Numbered from the stretch's first letter, positions 46,901 through 60,840 are shown. The stretch: 64,000 nucleotides of DNA from Macquaria australasica (GCA_005408345.1 SEMN01000320.1:74501-138500), one strand, 5' to 3'. Translations and numbers: made by a program. Notes: a model not told the origin generated them from the letters alone.

Positions 46901-49900
46901 GCAACCTAGGACAGAGAATGTTGACAAATACGTAGTTTAGTGTACATGCAAATTTACACTGAAAACCTATTTTCTAAATCAGCTTCTTATCATCCTACAG
47001 GTCCTACACCAACATACAATTTTCTGTTAAGTTAACACAGTTTTGATTATTTCACATGAAAGATTTCTGTTCGTGTGTTTTTGTCTGTGCTCCTCTCACT
47101 GGTTTGAAGTGGGCAGGGCTCAGTTTGAAAAAGGTGATGTCACGCACTTCTTTTTTATTTGAGTCATTCTCTAATAACAGCTCTGGGATTGTTTGCTCAC
47201 GCCAAGCCACTGTTTGTGTAATATTCATAAATATTACCTAAGGATGTTTTTTTATTTTGTTGTTGTTTTTTTTTACAAAACGTTAAAGTTGTAATCTTCA
47301 GACTTCAGTTGATTTGGCAACACCTGTGGTAACAACAACATTTTAATAACACAGAGTCCCAGAGTTTCGGTACAAATGGCCTTGAGTTCAATAAATCTCA
47401 ATCTGAAAATGCACTTTGAGCAGCTACATATGTCGTTTCCTATGAATCCCTTGTGCATGTGCACGCCATTTAAAGCCAGAGCGGGAATGGCATACAATGC
47501 AAACTACACTACTATATAGAGAGTGGAGAGTGTTAGCACATGTAATGGCTATAGCAGAATAAACACCAGCCATAAATAGTATCAAAAGTTGAGGTTTGAT
47601 GTGAGGAAAATCTTAAGAATTATAACTTCAACTCTGCTTTTGCTTATTTAGTCATAGACACTTAATGTTATAGAGATATACATGAAAGTTGAAAGTGTTC
47701 AGGGGCTTTAATATCTGATTTAGAAAGTAAATGTTGCTATATTCTACTCCCCCTATTCTCTATTTGTTTTTGTTTGGATGGATTTAATGGATGATTAATC
47801 ATTTAAGCTATAGATTTTCAAAAAACAACAAAAGAAATGCCAATCATAAGTTTTCAGAGCACAAAGTCACATCTTCAAACTGCTTGTTTTGTCTGTGTTT
47901 TGACTAACAGTCCAAAACCCGAAAGTAACTAATCAAAAAATCAACTATTTCAGCAATACATACAGTACACAGAGACATTACTCACTTATAGGTGGTGGTT
48001 ACTCTGTTCTGGCGGTAGTCGTCCCAGGAGGCGTACTCATACAGCATATCTGTCCTATACGGCGTCCACGGCATGACGTACAGCCTGTCACCAGCCTGCA
48101 GCGGGTCCTTACACCACGCCCCCGACTGATGCTCCGCCTCCAGGAGAGAGGAGGCTGGCTGGATGCTGAGCAGTGAGCCGGGGCACACGAAAACTGGAAG
48201 ACGAGTTAGAAGGGGTAGACAGCAGGATGTGAGAACGAAGAGAAAGAGGGAGGGAGAAGAAGATCAGGGAGGAAGGGGAGAGGAAAAAGAGTGGAAAGAT
48301 AGTGGAGGCAGGTGCAGGGAGAAAATGGATCAATGCAAGAAAAATGGATGAATTAGATGCATTTGATGCAGCAAGAAGAAAAAAGAATGAAGAGAAAAAG
48401 AGAAAGGAATTTAAAACACCTGTGCTGATCTCGAGAGGCAAGCAACAGAAGAGACGTAAAAATGTTGAAAATCACACACTGTTAGTGTGTGTGTGGTGAG
48501 TAATACAACAGGGACACTGCAATGAAAGGTGTGTGAGTGTACTTATGTGCTTTGTGTGTGTATGCATGTGTGTGTGTGTGTGTGGGTTAGTGCAAAAAGA
48601 GTGTGAGGTAGAATCAGGGACGCAGAAGGCGGGGCTAAATTTTGCCTTGAAGTGAATGAGAGGGCAGGTTAGTTTACGCCGAGCAGAACGATTGGTCCAC
48701 CCACATGTCAATAACTGTATGGGACACATATGTATACTGTACAGTCTCACACTGGCATGCAAATAGGCATGCACACACACTCACACACATAAGCAGTGCT
48801 TGGTAAGCACACATCCAGACGGATATATAATCACACACATTTGGTCTTATTTTTCCTATGAAGATAAATAAGGGGCTCTTCCTATAAGGGAAGAAAAGGG
48901 AAAATAAGCATGAAGAGGATGATCAGACAAGAAGGAAGGATTGGAAGAAAGAAAGAAAGGAAGGAAGGAACAAAGAAAGAAAGAAAGAGTGCTTGTGTGT
49001 GAAAAGGAAATAGAGCAGAGAGAGCAAAGATGATTATGTTTATGTTTGTGTGAGCAGTTGTGTTTATGTTTGTGTGCACAGAGGACGAGGGAGAGAAATA
49101 AGAGACAGCGAGATCGACCATGAGCAAGAAAGGAAGAAGAGACGGAAGAAACTGGAGAGAGAGAAAGAAAGTGAGAAAAGAGGAAGAGAGACTAAGTGCA
49201 GAACCTGGATAAAATTGGATAAAAGGACGGGTTTCCATACAACAAGAGATGGATAAAATGGGGGGGGAAATAAATAACCGAGTAGGAAATGAAAAAAGGG
49301 GGGCAACATCCAGCATGACTACGAAACAACGTCCTAGGGTAGGAGGAAGAGAGAAATGGTAGGAGAGAGGAAGAGAAGGAGAGAAAAGAGGGGGGTCGGG
49401 GGTAAGGAGAGATCAAGATGCTACAATGTATTGTCTTTACCTTTTTGGTCCACTTCTACTCAAGCATAGGAAAAAAAAGAGGGAGAGAAAGAAAGAGAAG
49501 TCAGAGGGTGAAAGAAGGGAAGTAAAGAGAAGCAAGAAAGCAAGCAAGAGAGAAAGAAAGAAAGAAAGAGAGAGAGAGAAAGAATTGCACAGATAAAGAC
49601 TTTGGAACTCATTCTCGCCACAAACATTATAGTTCACATAAAAGAAAGAAGAAGCACAAGAGACCCAGCATTCTCCCCTCCCCTCCCTTTCCTTCCCGCT
49701 CCATCCTCCCCCTTTTCCCTCCCTCCACCTCCCCCGATCTCTCGTTCCCTCAATCAGGCTCCTGTGGAGAAAAGAGAGCGACTCCTGTGGCGTGAATCTG
49801 AAAAAGAAAACACACACGCATGCACGCGCAGGTGTATACGTGCACTCTCGCACACACACACACACAGACAACATACAGTATGCAAATGCCCTACAGTTTA

Positions 49901-52894
49901 CCTCTCTGTACTTTTTCCATCCAACTTTCTTTTTGTATTTCACACACACACACACACACGAAAACACACACACACACTCCCTGAGAAAAAAAAAAGTTTC
50001 TATCCATCAATCTCTCAGGGATACAGTCGACATCAAGGGTTAAAAGAACAAAAAAAGCACCTTAAACCTAGAATGTAGCTGACAAAAATAGGTTAAATCT
50101 CTGTGTTATGCATGCACATGCACATATTTGCATGTAATCATGTTGGTGTGTATGTATGTATGTATGTGTGTGTTTATGTGGGAGTTTATATATATGCACA
50201 CTTACTATAAGGGACGCACTCATACTGGATCTCCAAGTACTTGTATGTTCCAGGACAGGGGTCTGGGAAGACGTCGACCCCTGCGACCACCACACACTGG
50301 GTCCTGTTGTTACACCTGGAGGACAGCGGATGGATGGATGGATCAGTGAAAGGGATGATAGAATGAGAAAACGAAGAAGGGAGGGAGAGTGATTAACAGA
50401 CAGGAAAGGGGAAGCAAAGGACACTCCATTTGTCTACTCTCCCTCTCCCTCTCGCTGACTATTGATCAGTTCTTCTAGGAAAACACTGCTGAGTACACAG
50501 CTAATGGTGCAGCCAGGCACTCAGACTCAGCTGGAGAGATTACTGCACTTGCACATACACATGACGTACAACACAAGCATTGGCTTTGTCTAACGTTTCC
50601 TCTGACATGATGAAACCACATGTGTTGTACGAAACAGTAGATGTTCTCATTGATTGGTTTAACTGCTTCCAAAACATTTGCACATACTCAAATAGCACAA
50701 GCATGACATTACAATTTGCATCTTTGCTCTATAATTCAAGCTCTTACACAAACACAGTATACAGTCAGCAAGACGTGTAACCCAGGACATACACACCTCT
50801 GAGCCATAATCTTGAGTGCGTCAGGGAGGTAACACTGTGTGTTCTCCATCTGGAAGGGGTCTGCATCACAGATCTTGTCATCAGTGCGTCCATAGTTTGC
50901 AGTCTCCACCATAACCACGTCACTACCTGGGCAGCGCAGCTCTATGGGGTAACCCTCGCACGCCAGCTCCCTGCGCAGCAGCCCAAACGGCATGGCGGCC
51001 CGGGACATAGCTGCTCATGATGGATGGAGGTAGGGAAGATGAGGCAGATATTATATGTAAATTAGCATTTACAATGAGCTGCAGAATACAGTTGACAGAA
51101 ATCATTGTGATGTTCTGTAAACTTAGACAGCAGATTCATTTGGTCATAGTCGCTTTTATCTTTTCATAGGAAGTAGGGAATAATGCTGAATATGAAGAGC
51201 AAAAGGTGCAATCTAGCAATTTAGTATTGCACTTCCATAAAGTTAGGGGACTCACAAGAGACCTATTTTAAACAATACTAAGAGTCTACAGCCAAGCTAG
51301 CGGCTCTGTCAGTACTTAGGCATGAGTGGTACTTTGAGCACGCTAACATGCTGAGACACTTCCCTGAAAACCACAAATGTCAACCTCATTGTGGCACTAG
51401 AGAAAAAGTCAAAGGATCACCAAAGTCAGTAGGATTCATCCTCTGGGGATCATGAAAGTCTGTACAAAATTGAATAGCAATTAATCCGACTGTTGTTGAT
51501 TTATTTCAGTCTGCAGCAAAATGGTGGACCAGCTGACCAACATTGTCATCCATAGAGCCACACTGCTTGCATGGCTAAAATGGTCAAAATTGAAGCAGCA
51601 GAGGCTGAGATATCCTGACTTCTAATCCCTTGTATGGGTCTGTTATGAATTTGCAGTCTAAAAGCCTAAATTGAGATAACCCTGATACCATTATCAATTG
51701 TTTTTTCAGACTTTGGAAAGATCCCTCCAGAGCAACAGAAAACAATAGTTTTCACAGGATGAGTAGTACTCCCAATGCTGATCACACAGACTGTTATATG
51801 TAAAACAAAATCTGTTCTGGGGATTTAATCAGCCATGCAGTATCATGAGCAGGTATGTTGATACACACTGTAATAATTCCTCAATTACAACAACATGTCA
51901 GGTAAACACTATACTCTGATTTCCTCAATTTAATCATGCCCATACCTGTATTTGATGTATGCCTAAGATAGTTAACACAGATTTTGGCACTGTGAACACC
52001 TCATGTGTGATTGAATTCAATCTTTAAAGTGCACACGCGCGTCAAAGCTTACACTGGAAGGATTCCCAGACGCAAACAGTATGATTGTTCACATAAATCA
52101 CACAGCACCCCCACTGTGACACCTACATGTGATGTGATGCGTGGGCAATATCTTATGTTTTAAGTCAGTGGGGAGGGTAAAGTGTACACTACTGGCTGTC
52201 AGACGCTTGGTACACACAATTTGACAAGTATAAGATTTTATTTTCTTTCCTTTGAAGGCTGGATCTCACTATGTCACATCTCTTTGTAGTGTAAACTCAC
52301 CCGACTGCCATATTAATCCGTGTAACCAGGGTTATTGAAGAAAATCACATTACCATTACATTAATCCAACTGTTCATATCAGCTTGAGTATCATGAACGC
52401 ATGAAATCGTATCAGGATTAAACCCACGTTTAAACTAAACACGTCGGTGTGATCAGTATGCTACTGGTGCACTGTAACTGTCCGTGGTGCTGAATGACTG
52501 ATTGTTTATTAACTAGGAGCTACAGGCAGCTGTGAAACACTCCCTCTGGCAAGCTGCACACTTCAAATGTTTTGGTAAGCCTTTGTTTATGTAGGTCACA
52601 GACTTTCTTGGCCAGGATGACTTTGGCTTTTTTTTAGAAGCAGTGATTTACACTTTTCATGATGACTTTGCTCATTTGCAAAACAATGACTTATATTTGA
52701 GTCAGACAAATCCACGCAAGCACTGGCATAATCTATTGCTTCCATTTAAAGTTTTTGTGATTCATTCTGCTGATTGCTGTGTGAGGATTAACACCTCGAC
52801 CATGATACTACCCCAGCACCTTACCTTGGCCTGAGGGGGCGACGTGAGCCAGAGTGAGCACACACACCGCTAGGAACCACAGTGACACAGCCAT
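36034..52894 (-). CDS. adgrl1: Latrophilin-type adhesion GPCR (ADGRL1)
   Basis: Synaptic adhesion GPCR whose family binds teneurins and FLRTs. Exons from the start: 52825-52894, 50797-51010, 50206-50315, 47986-48193, 46641-46905, 46197-46536, 45824-46117, 44780-44883, 44463-44648, 44315-44353, 44026-44206, 43774-43896, 43291-43508, 42977-43150, 41967-42179, 41603-41823, 41322-41388, 41098-41186, 39921-40089, 39666-39815, 39469-39565, 39261-39371, 36034-38000. Sum 5,610 nt, 1,869 aa, all GT-AG. Domains: signal peptide 1-23; SUEL lectin about 30-130 (RRELACEGYPIELRCPGSDV); olfactomedin about 135-395; Pro/Thr linker; HormR about 465-530 (ERPCPKGSLG); GAIN; GPS with CACNHL/SS, cleavage predicted after L829; seven TM about 850-1095; tail of about 775 residues ending -RVTSL, a PDZ ligand shared with mammalian ADGRL1. 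The tail carries a tandem repeat array, so it is several hundred residues longer than in mammals. TM6 and TM7 diverge. A noncoding 5' exon is implied by an acceptor at 52945. Confidence 0.95.
36225..36500 (-). repeat. Degenerate Ser-Pro/aromatic repeats in the adgrl1 tail
   Basis: About eight units of 9-12 residues with the pattern (Y/F)-x-R-x-S-S-P-P: SSPIYARDSN, PLYPGDRRSPP, IFPRSSPP, IFAPRDTNSPP, LYSRHSPQ, VYSRSSSPP, FYTRTSPPT, leading into the conserved SYPDSSPEGP block. Confidence 0.8.
36592..37065 (-). repeat. Seven in-frame tandem repeats of about 24 codons in the adgrl1 tail
   Basis: Seven units begin W-R-G/A-G at residues 1527-1684, with lengths 23, 24, 24, 24, 20, 19 and 24. A consensus is WRGG-x-ER-x(2)-(R/K)-(D/E)-E-(S/T)-F-x(3)-KRDG-x-(M/I)-D-(E/G). 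The array starts 10 residues after the conserved LYKALEEPLL block and is followed by RKRGSLRYHGERED. The coding strand is strongly purine-rich. Confidence 0.93.
38001..39260. other. adgrl1 intron before the last exon; no element recognised
   Basis: AT-rich intron of 1,260 bp. No further coding exon of the tail can be supported within it. Confidence 0.5.
40640..40800 (+). mobile_element. LINE (L2-like) ORF fragment, antisense in an adgrl1 intron
   Basis: The plus strand resembles the L2 reverse-transcriptase C-terminal block 'HWLPLSxRIxFK': AATTTATATTGGCTCCCTCT, then CTCAGCTAGGATGAGTCTTA. Several stops and indels. Based on remembered family wording only. Confidence 0.4.
43913..43955. repeat. 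(CA)n microsatellite, adgrl1 intron
   Basis: Lies about 17 bp upstream (transcript sense) of the acceptor at 43897. The acceptor's pyrimidine tract is effectively a (TG)n run. Confidence 0.95.
44242..44311. repeat. (TCTA)n/(TCTG)n microsatellite next to a 39-nt adgrl1 exon
   Basis: Tetranucleotide run ending a few bp from the donor of exon 44315-44353. Confidence 0.92.
45494..45556. repeat. Perfect hairpin: 30-bp arms, 3-nt loop
   Basis: 45494-45523 and 45527-45556 are exact reverse complements separated by GTT. The structure lies in the adgrl1 intron 44884-45823. No target-site duplication or related copy is seen in the window. Confidence 0.97.
47790..47955 (-). repeat. R1 copy C (partial, inverted), adgrl1 intron
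   Basis: In reverse orientation it reads TTTTGGACTGTTAGTCAAAA, ACAAGCAGTTTGAAGA and 'GGCATTTCTTTTG', matching R1. Confidence 0.65.
48240..49600. repeat. About 1.4-kb purine-rich (plus) / pyrimidine-rich (transcript) tract
   Basis: Plus-strand sequence is dominated by GA, GAAA, GGAA and GAGAGAAAG motifs, for example GAAAG runs at 48947-48990 and 49545-49585. It lies in the adgrl1 intron between the lectin and olfactomedin exons and surrounds the microexon at 49441-49455. On the transcript it supplies an exceptionally long polypyrimidine region. Confidence 0.85.
49441..49455 (-). CDS. adgrl1: 15-nt alternative microexon of adgrl1 (KVDQK insert)
   Basis: On the minus strand AAGTGGACCAAAAAG is preceded by a long polypyrimidine tract, then TATGCTTGAGTAG (acceptor), and followed by GTAAAGAC (donor). 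The upstream exon ends in CVPY plus one base and the downstream exon starts with TT. Inserting the 15 nt therefore reads Y-K-V-D-Q-K-V-F-V-C without frame change. This is the position and near-identity of the known mammalian latrophilin KVEQK insert between the lectin and olfactomedin domains, which modulates teneurin binding. A TGC between the pyrimidine tract and AG resembles the neural microexon signal read by SRRM4. Confidence 0.85.
51275..51600 (+). repeat. R4 copy 3, adgrl1 intron
   Basis: Contains AGAGTCTACAGCCAAGCTAG, 'ACAAATGTCAACCTCATTGT', 'GGATCACCAAAGTCAGTAGG', 'TCTGTACAAAATTG' and 'GCATGGCTAAAA'. Confidence 0.75.
51601..52824. other. adgrl1 intron 1 (coding), right part; no element recognised
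   Basis: Ordinary AT-rich intron between the signal-peptide exon and the lectin exon; nothing further supported. Confidence 0.5.
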
Positions 52895-53024
52895 GCTGGG
52901 CAGGAAGAGTTAGGACGTCACACCACCGGCCGCGTTAGGAGAGCCTGGGGAGGAAGCAGTGGAAGTGTGAGATTTAGAGTGAAGAACTGCGTCCTCTCCT
53001 TGTGTGCAGATCAGTGTGTGTGTA

Positions 53025-53055
<31 letters not shown>

Positions 53056-54319
53056 TGAGTGGCCTATAACACACACTGACAATGAAAGAGTGCACGTGAG
53101 AAAACACAGCAGGGTGGGAGGAGGACAGAATAATAGAGAGACAGACCGTTAGGAGAGAGAGAAATAGAGATAACAATTGAGCAATCGTTGCAGCGAAAAG
53201 TCCCTCAATCTGCTGTTACCATGGTGATAGCACAGTGCAGTCTGAGGGAGCGAGGGAGCCAAGGAGCGAGAGAGAGAGAGAGAGAGAGAGGAGATATGCT
53301 GGGAATGTGTATCTGTGTGTGTTTGTAAGTGAAAGCGCACGCGTGTGAGTACGTGTTTTAAGTCTGTAATTAGTTAGGAGCAACAGTGGCCACTGACCCA
53401 TAAAAGAGTCTTAATCTTTCTATCCTCACTCACACACACACACACACACACACACACGAAAACACACAGACAGGCAGAGAGCTTAGGCCACTTTTCAGTA
53501 ATCCTAAATAAATGATGTCGTTGAGACGATCTCTTCCCTCAGCAAGGGTAACGAGGTAAACAGCTGACTGAAGGCGCAGGTGATCAGAGGGCGACACTGC
53601 ACTGTGGAGTTTTACGAGGGAACATACGGGACGCAGGCGGGCGAGCTACAAGAGAACAACAGTAATATGACTCCTTAATATAGACTGAACTCTTGGCCCT
53701 GGACAGAAGGGAGGATGGAGGCTGTACTGCATCGTACATGGCATTACATTTATTTTTCTCCTGCTTAGCAATCCAATCTGCTGCTGCAGTGTGTACACAG
53801 TATCTAGCATGATGATCTCCAGAGAGAGAGTGTGTGTGTGTGTGTGTATGTGTGTGTCAGGGTGCATCTGTGTGTACATATATATATGTGTGCTTGCGTG
53901 TGTTTATTTGCGACTTGCTTTTCTCTCCGTCTTCTTGTTAGGTAATGACGCCAGACAGATTTAGGTCACTCCTCAACAAATGTCCAACATGCATTCAAAG
54001 GCTTGTGCTTGTACAGGGCCAGCACACACACGTGCGCACACACACACACGCACGCACGCACACACACACACACACACACAAAAGACAAGAGAGACCTCTG
54101 CCTTTTTTAAGTCCACTGAACCAACAAGACTGTAATAAAGGCCCCAGGACCACCATGACACACACACACGTACAGACACTAAACATAGTACATAAAAGAC
54201 TCCTTTTCGTTTTTTTTATCACATACACACACTGACACACACGCACACACGTACACAATACGTCTCATCTCATCCAAAACCCTTATGGCAGCATGTTCTT
54301 TTGCTTCCAACCCCCATCG

Positions 54320-54396
<77 letters not shown>

Positions 54397-54600
54397 AAGT
54401 GTTGATGCAGAGTAAGTAGAGCAAGGACACTGATGGGCCTTGACAAAGCCACACACCCAGTCCCCCTGTTCACAGCACCATGCTCCCTGCCTGCAACCAA
54501 AATCCAGCCCCGGGCCACCAGCCGGCCTACTTGGAGGAGCAGCAGTCTCTAAGTGAGAGTGTGTGAGTAGTGGGCCAGGAGTGAAATAAATTACACACAC
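52895..54600. other. Region upstream of the adgrl1 start; microsatellite-rich, probable 5' UTR intron
   Basis: On the minus strand CTTCCTCCCCAG at 52945-52956 is a strong acceptor 50 bp before the ATG, so the transcript probably begins further upstream. Contains (GT)n at 53030-53056, (GA)n at 53268-53291, (CA)n at 53431-53458, CA/CG-rich at 54025-54080, and (CT)n(CA)n at 54321-54393. No coding seen. Confidence 0.5.
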
Positions 54601-54979
54601 ACACAGGCATTAATGTACATACACACACACCATCAGGTGCACATACAGTATACACAGACAGAGGAACTGCATTTATCTGCATGCATCTAGCAGTGTTAAT
54701 TGTGACTTAATAGCAACAGAAAATATTGAAATATTCAAACAGAAGACTCCATGTTATTTGTGGCTGCACCATTTAATCAAATGGGAATATTCTAGATGTC
54801 TTGTGCATCATTTCACACAAATTCCCCCTGAAGTTCAGTCTGGCATGTTTGCTATCTTTGGAAACTTTGGGATCTCCGCTAGAATTTAAAATACAGTTAT
54901 GTGAGTTTGAACAGTTTGGCTTCACAACATGAGCTTGTACTGACAGACACCAGGGGCTTTAGGGGGTTAAGTAATTTAT

Positions 54980-55245
54980 GAAAGAAGATTGGCAAATATT
55001 TGCCGGTCCCAACTTCTCAAATGTAAGAATCTGCTTTTTTCTGTTTTATATCAATGTATATTTAATGTGTTTGGGTTTTGGACTGTTGGTCAGACAAAAC
55101 AAGCAATTTCACTTTAGGCCTTGGGAAATTGTAATAGACAGTTTCACTATTTTCTGACATTTTTTAGAATTAAGATTGAAACCAGTTAATCAAAAAATAA
55201 TGGACAGATAATCAATAATGAAAAGAATCTTTACTTGCAGCCCTA
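54980..55245 (+). repeat. R1 copy D
   Basis: 'GGTCCCAACTTCTCAAATGT', TTGGGTTTTGGACTGTTGGT, GACAAAACAAGCAATTTCAC, 'TTTCACTATTTTCTGACATT' and a TTGCAGCCCT end. Confidence 0.8.
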
Positions 55246-55469
55246 AATGGTAGAGATGTCAAACAGGAGTCTGCCAAACAACCCCTGTGTGGTTTGGCTC
55301 CTCAAAAATGTAAGCAATAAATAAAAAAGAAAATTGACTGACTCACTGCTGTGGGAAGCAAACGATACCTGAAAGCCATTAAAGTCAGCCTGTTGGAAAT
55401 CATTCAAACTGATGTGGAATCACGCCAGGTACAAAGATTCACACTGTTATAGGTGGAGGCCATAAAACC

Positions 55470-55500
<31 letters not shown>

Positions 55501-55611
55501 TAACCTCCCCCTCTTTTGGTCAGGGAGCTATCAGTGCCTGAGGGTAGATCGCTATGAAGCACAAAGTGACAAAACAGCCTTGTAGTGTTATGTTCCTAAT
55601 GGAAGAATGAA

Positions 55612-57549
<1,938 letters not shown>

Positions 57550-57550
<1 letters not shown>

Positions 57551-57660
57551 TAATATTCTGTTGGGTCTCTGTAAATATAAAGAGTCGGTCTAGACCTGCT
57601 CTATATAAAAAAGTGCCCTGAGATAACTTTGTTATGATAAAACTGAATTGAATTATAATA
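57550..57660 (+). mobile_element. Fish LINE-type 3' end fragment
   Basis: Contains 'GTTGGGTCTCTGTAAATA', 'TCGGTCTAGACCTGCTCTAT', 'GAGATAACTTTGTTATGAT' and a TGAATTGAATT tail. This is a very common fish repeat terminus. Confidence 0.5.
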
Positions 57661-58494
57661 CATCCATGTCAAAAACTCTTTGCCCTTCCGGGATCAAACA
57701 CCTGAGAGCAACCGTGACCTCCCTACCTATATCCCTGAGCTTGAGATACTGGCACAACGACACCCAATGGACACACAGTAAACAACAACAAAATCGTAGT
57801 TATAAATGACATATTTGGCTCCTACACTTATTTCATAGTAATATGGTTTGGGTTCAAATTTGCCTTTCCGTCAGCTTAAGCTCAGCAAGACTTGTACAGT
57901 TATGTGCAAAACATATTTTGAACAAACGCTGAGATGACACCTAGTCTGCTGTCTGTTGCACTGTCCCATCTAAAGGTGAGTTGTGTGTCAGCATAACCTG
58001 TTACTATAACATGAGCTGTTTCAACACGACACCAAGACAAACTCCTTGACAAAGAACAGGACTGTGATCCCGGGGTGTGACAAAATGTCTGTGGCTACAA
58101 CAACTGCTTCTGCTTCCTCTGAAATCACTGGCGGAGGTGTGACAGAGCAGCTGAGTGCATCCACTAGATGTTGTTTGCAGGAAGGTACAACAGGCAGGGC
58201 AATAGGTTTGGGCAATATGACAACAAACACCACCAGACTCTGCCATAACGTGTATAAGATGGAAGCTATTTCTTGAATATCTCTGGTTGTTTTACACAGT
58301 TTTTTTTAATTGTATTTATCAATGTGATGAAGTGCCTTGGTTATTTTATCATGTACATGGTTAACCTCTGTACCTGATGAAGAGTCGCGTTGGGCTCCAA
58401 ACGCTGTACTTTTTCTAAATGTAATGAAAAAACATTTTTTTTAAGGAATATTCTAGTTTTGTGATTCAGAAATCACTGTAACTTGCAGCGACAC

Positions 58495-58800
58495 TAATGG
58501 CGTCTTCGCTCGCCTGAGCAATGCTACGGTGGGTTAGGCTACTCGCCCACGGCGAGAAGTTCACCAGCCTCCTTACTCTGAAGACAGACGACAGGCCAAC
58601 CACAGTCCCGGCGCCAACGGAGAAAGTCAACAGCTGGTCTCCCTCACAGCCAGAGGTGCGCCCGTGCTTGCCCGGTCACACGGGGCGCTGTCTGGAGCTC
58701 TGAGCGGGCTTCAAAGTCCATCCATCCGAAACAAGCGGACCGTTAGCGAGTGTGCTAACCAAGAGCGAAGCGTGGGTTGAGATTAGCTCCCAAAAAACAC
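58495..58800. other. Isolated GC/CpG-rich patch, about 300 bp
   Basis: A sharp rise in GC and CpG between AT-rich flanks, with a 60-codon open frame on the plus strand (58521-58703). It could be a CpG-rich repeat relic or an untranslated exon/promoter; nothing identifies it. Confidence 0.4.
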
Positions 58801-59589
58801 CGTACAGTCGACAAAAACTTTAAGCAGTATAACACACTTCTTACAAAAAAAAAAGTCAGGCTGCTATTAAAGTCTTTAAATCTTACACTTGTCATACCTT
58901 TGTAGCTAGTCCATAGTTAAGGAAAAACACACACTTACTCCATTACTCTGACCTGCTCTTCCCGTTAATCCCACCCCTTCACCAATCATAATTTTAGAAA
59001 TACGTTATATCTCTCTATACGAATCTCAGGCAGATAAAAACACTCCAAAAAGAAGCAGGATAGTCTCATGCTGAGGGATGAAACCGAAACAATAGAAAAT
59101 CTTAAAGTAACATTGCCTACTATTGTAGCAGCTGTGGGATTTCTACTGCTATACAGATTTTAGCTCTGGGGATTTACCCAGAGGTCACACACACTGATTG
59201 CTTCATCCCCCCAACAGTTTCTCAAATGGGTTTTTTAGACACTTTACTGTACCACAATATGTATCAATATCATGATTTTTAAAATTACACACCATGATAG
59301 AAAATGGTATCCATATCCCCCACAACTACATTTGAACAAATAATTCTCTATACTTACTTACCGGCATGTAAAAAATATGATTGTTTGTGCTTTTAGAGAC
59401 ATTTACACACAAGACGATTTCGAGAAAAAACATTGATAACATGGATGTGATGACCAAACAGGCCGTCACTGCTCAATTTCCTCCACTACAACAGTCTGAT
59501 AAGCTCAGATAATTGTATCACTGAACTGTAATGCTGCCTTTCAGGAAAACACAGCTATAATATAATATTTCTATACAGGAACATTACAG

Positions 59590-59868
59590 CAATTGGTCGA
59601 TTGGCAAAATATTAATTTGCAGCTATTTTGATAATTGATTACTTGAAGCAAAAAAAAAAACTCACTGGCTGCAGCATCTCAAATGAGAGGATCTGCTGCT
59701 TTTCTTTTTTTCTTTTCTGTCATGTATGATCAAGGTGTTTGATTGTTGGTCAAACAAAGCAAGCGGCTTGATGTCACCTTGAGCTCTGCACATTTTGTCA
59801 CCTCATAGACAGACAAAACATTCATTGTCGATCAATCGATAATGAAAATAATCATTAGCTCCAGCCTT
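59590..59868 (+). repeat. R1 copy E
   Basis: 'GCAGCTATTTTGATAATTGA', 'GCTGCAGCATCTCAAATGAG', 'TTGATTGTTGGTCAAACAAA', 'ATCGATAATGAAAATAATCA' and TTAGCTCCAGCC end. Confidence 0.8.
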
Positions 59869-60113
59869 ACAGCATTGTGATAAGTGAAATCCCAGCTGAT
59901 GTCTAACCTCATATCACGATATTGATGTTACACTGATGTATCTGCTCCCAGCTCTGAGCAGGCCTGCATAAACGCTCACAGCACAAGGAGGGAGACAGAC
60001 TCAGTGTGTCTGACTGATGCAAGGAGACATGATAGGAACCTGCGTGAGGTGGTCCAAACAGAAAAGACACAAATATAGTGCGTTTTACAAGTCAAATGAC
60101 AGCTAATCCATCC

Positions 60114-60118
<5 letters not shown>

Positions 60119-60166
<48 letters not shown>

Positions 60167-60177
60167 GTGTGTGTGTC
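60119..60177. repeat. (GT)n microsatellite
   Basis: About 59 bp of GT with one GCG interruption. Confidence 0.95.
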
Positions 60178-60837
60178 TGAGTGGTTTAAGCAAATCATTT
60201 TGCTTTTTTCTCCTCAGTGGTTGATGTAAATTATCCCTACATGGAAACAAACCCCATTACCTTTGTCTTCTCTTTCCCATCTTACATGCACGCTGCGGGC
60301 ACACACACACACACACACAAAACTAGATGAGTCGCCTTAATAAAATGTGTGTTCACTAACATTTCTCCATATAAATCCGTTCAAATCAGTCATCCTTTTC
60401 ATCTCTCCCAGGCAGAATCTTCTGTCTGCTATTAATATGGCACACACATGAAATAATACTACACAAACAATACCTTCACACACACACACACACACACACA
60501 AGGTTACAAATGTATCAGAAATTCGGCCTGACAGAAGAGCAGGAGTCCTGTCAGCCACTGAGCTGTTTCTGTCTCCTCTCATCCCTCTGTTCCTCCATCC
60601 TTCCCTCAGCCTTCCTCCTCTCTCATTCATCTCCCTTCTCCTCTGCATCTCGCTCTGTGTCTCTCCCTCACGGTCACTCCTGCCTCCCTGCATGGCCTCC
60701 TCCACTGACCCAGTCCTCTCATCCCCTCTCTGAAATATTGATAATCCACTCTCACTCTCTTCCTCTCTGTCTCTTTTCTCCTCATGTTCCCATCTGTGGT
60801 GAATCAGCAAACCAAACCAGCAAACATTCACACATTT

Positions 60838-60840
<3 letters not shown>

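Noticed and set aside
48109..49316. Phe/Leu/Ser-rich 'membrane protein' frames on the minus strand of the adgrl1 intron
   Set aside because: Products of the polypyrimidine tract; no start context and no family pattern.
58521..58703. 60-codon GC-rich open frame as a small gene
   Set aside because: Too short, with no splice partners or similarity known to me; kept only as a compositional island.
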